A stretch of DNA of 64,000 bases, taken from Pseudomonas hunanensis. Lineage in GTDB: Bacteria > Pseudomonadota > Gammaproteobacteria > Pseudomonadales > Pseudomonadaceae. This document shows, one piece after another, positions 61,496 through 64,000 of the stretch. The stretch is taken from the NCBI RefSeq assembly GCF_013393325.1, contig NZ_QJRC01000080.1, positions 248,001 through 312,000 on the forward strand. The letters are read 5' to 3'. The notes under the pieces are model-generated. The model ran no database searches and was not told where the DNA came from. It saw only the letters and a program-made list of their open reading frames with translations. How positions within the stretch are numbered: position 1 is the first letter of the stretch; every line of letters begins with the position of its first letter. The translations under genes and the position numbers were made by a program.

Positions 61496-62407
61496 ATGAA
61501 TCCACAAGAACTTAAATCCATCCTCTCCCACGGCCTGCTGTCTTTCCCGGTCACCGACTTCAACGCCCAGGGCGACTTCAACCCGGCTGGCTACATCAAG
61601 CGCCTGGAGTGGCTGGCCCCGTATGGCGCCAGCGCCCTGTTCGCCGCTGGCGGCACCGGTGAGTTCTTCTCCTTGGCCGCCAGCGAGTACAGCCAGGTGA
61701 TCAAGACCGCCGTCGATACCTGCGCCACCTCGGTTCCTATCCTCGCGGGTGTTGGTGGGTCCACCCGTCAGGCCATCGAATACGCACAAGAAGCCGAGCG
61801 CCTGGGTGCCAAGGGCCTGTTGCTGCTGCCGCATTACCTGACCGAAGCCAGCCAGGACGGCGTAGCCGCACACGTAGAAGCGGTGTGCAAATCGGTGAAC
61901 ATCGGCGTGGTGGTGTACAACCGCAACGTCTGCCGCCTGAACGCCGACCTGCTGGAAAAACTGGCCGAGCGCTGCCCGAACCTGATCGGCTACAAGGATG
62001 GCCTGGGTGATATCGAGCTGATGGTGTCGATCCGTCGCCGCCTGGGCGAACGTTTCAGCTACCTGGGTGGCCTGCCGACCGCCGAAGTGTATGCTGCTGC
62101 CTACAAGGCCCTGGGCGTGCCGGTGTACTCCTCCGCGGTGTTCAACTTCGTGCCGAAGACCGCCATGGACTTCTACAGCGCCATCGCCCGTGACGACCAC
62201 GCTGCCGTGGCCAAGCTGATCGACGATTTCTTCCTGCCGTACCTGGACATTCGCAACCGCAAAGCCGGCTACGCCGTGAGCATCGTCAAGGCCGGCGCCA
62301 AAATTGCCGGTTACGACGCAGGCCCCGTGCGCACCCCGCTGACCGACCTCACCGCAGAAGAGTACGAGATGCTCGCCGCGCTGATGGACAAGATGGGCCC
62401 GCAGTAA
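61496..62407 (+). CDS. kdgD: 5-dehydro-4-deoxyglucarate dehydratase (KdgD)
   Basis: 303 residues from the ATG at 61496; the upstream ATG at 61484 is also possible but adds only MPTT. DHDPS-family barrel with Schiff-base Lys167 in [10 protein letters not shown] and Tyr141 in VVVYNRN. It dehydrates and decarboxylates 5-dehydro-4-deoxyglucarate to alpha-ketoglutarate semialdehyde, the route by which Pseudomonas uses glucarate and galactarate. Upstream of the aldarate permease and galactarate dehydratase genes, so a single inducible operon is likely. Confidence 0.95.
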   Translation: MNPQELKSILSHGLLSFPVTDFNAQGDFNPAGYIKRLEWLAPYGASALFAAGGTGEFFSLAASEYSQVIKTAVDTCATSVPILAGVGGSTRQAIEYAQEAERLGAKGLLLLPHYLTEASQDGVAAHVEAVCKSVNIGVVVYNRNVCRLNADLLEKLAERCPNLIGYKDGLGDIELMVSIRRRLGERFSYLGGLPTAEVYAAAYKALGVPVYSSAVFNFVPKTAMDFYSAIARDDHAAVAKLIDDFFLPYLDIRNRKAGYAVSIVKAGAKIAGYDAGPVRTPLTDLTAEEYEMLAALMDKMGPQ

Positions 62408-62437
62408 GCCCTGTCCGCGGCCTGCCAGATGCCGCGC

Positions 62438-62462
62438 CCGGAGTGGGCCAGCCCCACTCCGG
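62438..62462 (+). terminator. Hairpin (attenuator or partial terminator) between kdgD and the permease
   Basis: A perfect 10-bp stem CCGGAGTGGG / CCCACTCCGG with a 5-base loop CCAGC, followed by TTACAATTCG, not a T-run. Lying 50 bases before the permease start, it may reduce read-through or stabilise the kdgD mRNA. Confidence 0.5.
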
Positions 62463-62511
62463 TTACAATTCGTGAGCCCGCACAAAAATAACTAGTGGGA
62501 GTATTGCCAGC

Positions 62512-63876
62512 ATGCAAGCGACTAAAAAGACGCATGTGCGCTACCTGATCCTGTTCATGCTTTTTCTGGTGACCACGATCAACTATGCCGACCGCGCTAC
62601 CATCGCCATCGCAGGCTCCAGCCTGCAGAAAGACCTCGGCATTGACGCCGTAACCCTCGGTTATATCTTCTCCGCCTTCGGATGGGCTTACGTGGCTGGC
62701 CAGATTCCTGGTGGCTGGCTGCTCGATCGCTTCGGTTCCAAGAACGTCTACGCCTTCAGCATCTTCACCTGGTCGCTGTTCACCCTGTTGCAGGGTTTTG
62801 TCGGTGGCCTGCCGGTTGCCTGGGCGGTTGTCACCCTCTTCACCTTGCGCTTTCTGGTTGGCTTCGCCGAAGCCCCGTCGTTCCCGGGCAACGCACGCAT
62901 CGTCGCCGCCTGGTTTCCGACTCAGGAGCGCGGCACTGCCTCAGCCATCTTCAACTCGGCGCAGTACTTCGCCACGGCGCTGTTCGCCCCGATAATGGGC
63001 TGGATCGTGTTCAGCTTCGGCTGGGAGCACGTGTTTGTCGTCATGGGTGCACTGGGTATCGTGTTCTCCATGGTGTGGCTGAAAACCATCCACAACCCGC
63101 GCCAACACCCACGCATCAGCCAAAGCGAGCTTGAGCACATCGAGCATAACGGCGGCCTGGTGGACATGGACCAGAAGCGCGGCAACGACGGCCCGAAATG
63201 GGGCTACATCAAGCAACTGCTGACCAGCCGCATGCTGCTGGGCGTGTACCTGGGCCAGTATTGCATCAACGCTATCACCTACTTCTTCCTTACCTGGTTC
63301 CCCGTGTACCTGGTGCAGGAACGTGGCATGACCATTCTCAAGGCCGGCTTCATCGCCTCGCTGCCGGCGGTCTGCGGTTTCATTGGTGGCGTGCTGGGCG
63401 GCGTGATCTCCGACTGGCTGCTGCGCCGTGGCAACTCGCTGACCTTCTCGCGCAAACTGCCAATTGTCTGCGGCCTGCTGCTGTCGACCACCATGGTGTT
63501 CTGCAACTACGTCGATGCCGAGTGGATGGTGGTTGGCTTCATGACCCTGGCGTTCTTCGGCAAAGGCATTGGCGCGCTGGGTTGGGCGGTGGTGGCAGAC
63601 ACCTCGCCGAAACAGATCGCCGGGCTGTCCGGTGGCCTGTTCAACACCTTCGGCAACATCGCCTCGATCACCACCCCTATCGTGATCGGCTACATCATCA
63701 GCGCCACCGGCTCGTTCAAATGGGCGCTGGTGTACGTGGGCGCCAACGCGCTGGTGGCGGTGTTCAGCTACCTGGTGATCGTCGGCCCGATCAAGCGTAT
63801 CGAACTGCGCGACGACGCCCCAAAGCCACAGGCTGAGCCTGCCGCCAATGGCGAACTGGCCAGCTCGCGCCACTGA
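62512..63876 (+). CDS. gudP: MFS aldarate (D-glucarate/galactarate) transporter, ACS family
   Basis: 454 residues, 12 helices. The ACS signature is TINYADRATIAIAGSSLQKD at the N-terminus, then RFLVGFAEAPSFPGNARIVA, followed by AWFPTQERGTASAIF. It is the closest kin in the window to the MFS gene at 22.3 kb. In this position between kdgD and garD it imports galactarate and/or glucarate with H+. The ribosome site GTGGGAG is 10 bases before the start. GarP and GudP types cannot be told apart here. Confidence 0.92.
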   Translation: MQATKKTHVRYLILFMLFLVTTINYADRATIAIAGSSLQKDLGIDAVTLGYIFSAFGWAYVAGQIPGGWLLDRFGSKNVYAFSIFTWSLFTLLQGFVGGLPVAWAVVTLFTLRFLVGFAEAPSFPGNARIVAAWFPTQERGTASAIFNSAQYFATALFAPIMGWIVFSFGWEHVFVVMGALGIVFSMVWLKTIHNPRQHPRISQSELEHIEHNGGLVDMDQKRGNDGPKWGYIKQLLTSRMLLGVYLGQYCINAITYFFLTWFPVYLVQERGMTILKAGFIASLPAVCGFIGGVLGGVISDWLLRRGNSLTFSRKLPIVCGLLLSTTMVFCNYVDAEWMVVGFMTLAFFGKGIGALGWAVVADTSPKQIAGLSGGLFNTFGNIASITTPIVIGYIISATGSFKWALVYVGANALVAVFSYLVIVGPIKRIELRDDAPKPQAEPAANGELASSRH

Positions 63877-63954
63877 GTGAACACGCCCGCCCCGGGGCAA
63901 CCGGTGCGGGCAGATGTACAAAAAGCCTGAGAACCTGACAAGTAGGGCCCAAAC

Positions 63955-64000
63955 ATGCAGTTGATCGAACATTCCGACTCGCCGCGCTACGTCCGCCTGC
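63955..64000 (+). CDS. garD: Galactarate dehydratase, N-terminus only (truncated by window end)
   Basis: Only 15 codons are in view: MQLIEHSDSPRYVRL. This matches the opening I recall for Pseudomonas galactarate dehydratase (GarD), and the context (kdgD, aldarate permease) supports it. GarD removes water from galactarate to give 5-dehydro-4-deoxyglucarate, the substrate of KdgD. A glucarate dehydratase (gudD) would not start this way as far as I recall. Confidence 0.72.
   Translation, partial: MQLIEHSDSPRYVRL

Noticed and set aside
1..64000. tRNA, rRNA, prophage, integrase or insertion sequences
   Set aside because: None of the coding or intergenic stretches shows tRNA clover-leaf sequences, transposase or phage genes; I read for them but cannot run a covariance search.

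Overview
This is a GC-rich, densely coding chromosomal window that looks like the Pseudomonas putida group. The signs are P. putida-style REP/REPIN repeats, FecI/FecR/TonB surface signalling, a MuxABC-OpmB-type efflux operon, Pseudomonas-typical DUF1652, and a D-lysine block next to a galactarate/glucarate block. From memory, unchecked, the order quiA-porin ... pgm ... mdtABC ... tpx ... amaC-dpkA-rpiR-ABC-amaD ... kdgD-gudP-garD resembles P. putida KT2440. No tRNA, rRNA, CRISPR array, integrase or intact insertion sequence was seen.

Layout. 1-12.8 kb: the end of a chemoreceptor, a subtilisin-like protease, a glycine-betaine-type binding protein and permease with no ATPase, then regulators (LysR, GlxA-type AraC, LysR), transporters (AEC, LysE, MFS), a cell-wall hydrolase, a CAP-domain protein and a cupin. 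13-16.8 kb: a membrane PQQ dehydrogenase, probably quinate/shikimate dehydrogenase, with an OprB-type porin. 16.8-20.7 kb: a divergent unit with an M20 deacetylase and DUF1028 protein on the minus strand and a flavin monooxygenase and RidA-like protein on the plus strand. 20.7-25.6 kb: a four-gene minus-strand catabolic operon (amidohydrolase, MFS, SDR, TIM-barrel isomerase) with a divergent LysR regulator. 25.6-31.0 kb: a decayed GntR regulator and a very large leucine-rich-repeat protein with a C-terminal NEL-type Cys-x-Asp motif, probably a secreted E3-ubiquitin-ligase-like effector.

31.3-35.2 kb: a siderophore receptor with anti-sigma and ECF sigma factors and a candidate Fur site. 35.3-40.4 kb: phosphoglucomutase, a DUF1345 membrane protein, DUF1652, and an MHYT-GGDEF-EAL cyclic-di-GMP protein. 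40.6-49.6 kb: a translationally coupled four-gene RND efflux operon. 49.8-51.8 kb: thiol peroxidase and an HAAAP-type amino acid transporter, each with a clear terminator. 52.1-59.9 kb: a D-lysine/basic amino acid unit comprising aminotransferase, piperideine-2-carboxylate reductase, RpiR regulator, a complete polar amino acid ABC importer and a D-amino acid dehydrogenase. 60.3-64 kb: a class I glutamine-amidotransferase-like hydrolase, then kdgD, an aldarate permease and the start of galactarate dehydratase garD.

Themes: periplasmic or uptake-linked oxidation of ring and sugar acids (PQQ dehydrogenase and porin; aldarate uptake and dehydration to alpha-ketoglutarate semialdehyde), D-amino acid use, iron uptake and drug efflux. 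The least described pieces are the LRR/NEL-like protein, the amidohydrolase-MFS-SDR-TIM operon, the deacetylase/DUF1028/monooxygenase/Rid divergon and the ATPase-less betaine-type transporter. Short palindromes in several control regions are candidate operators.
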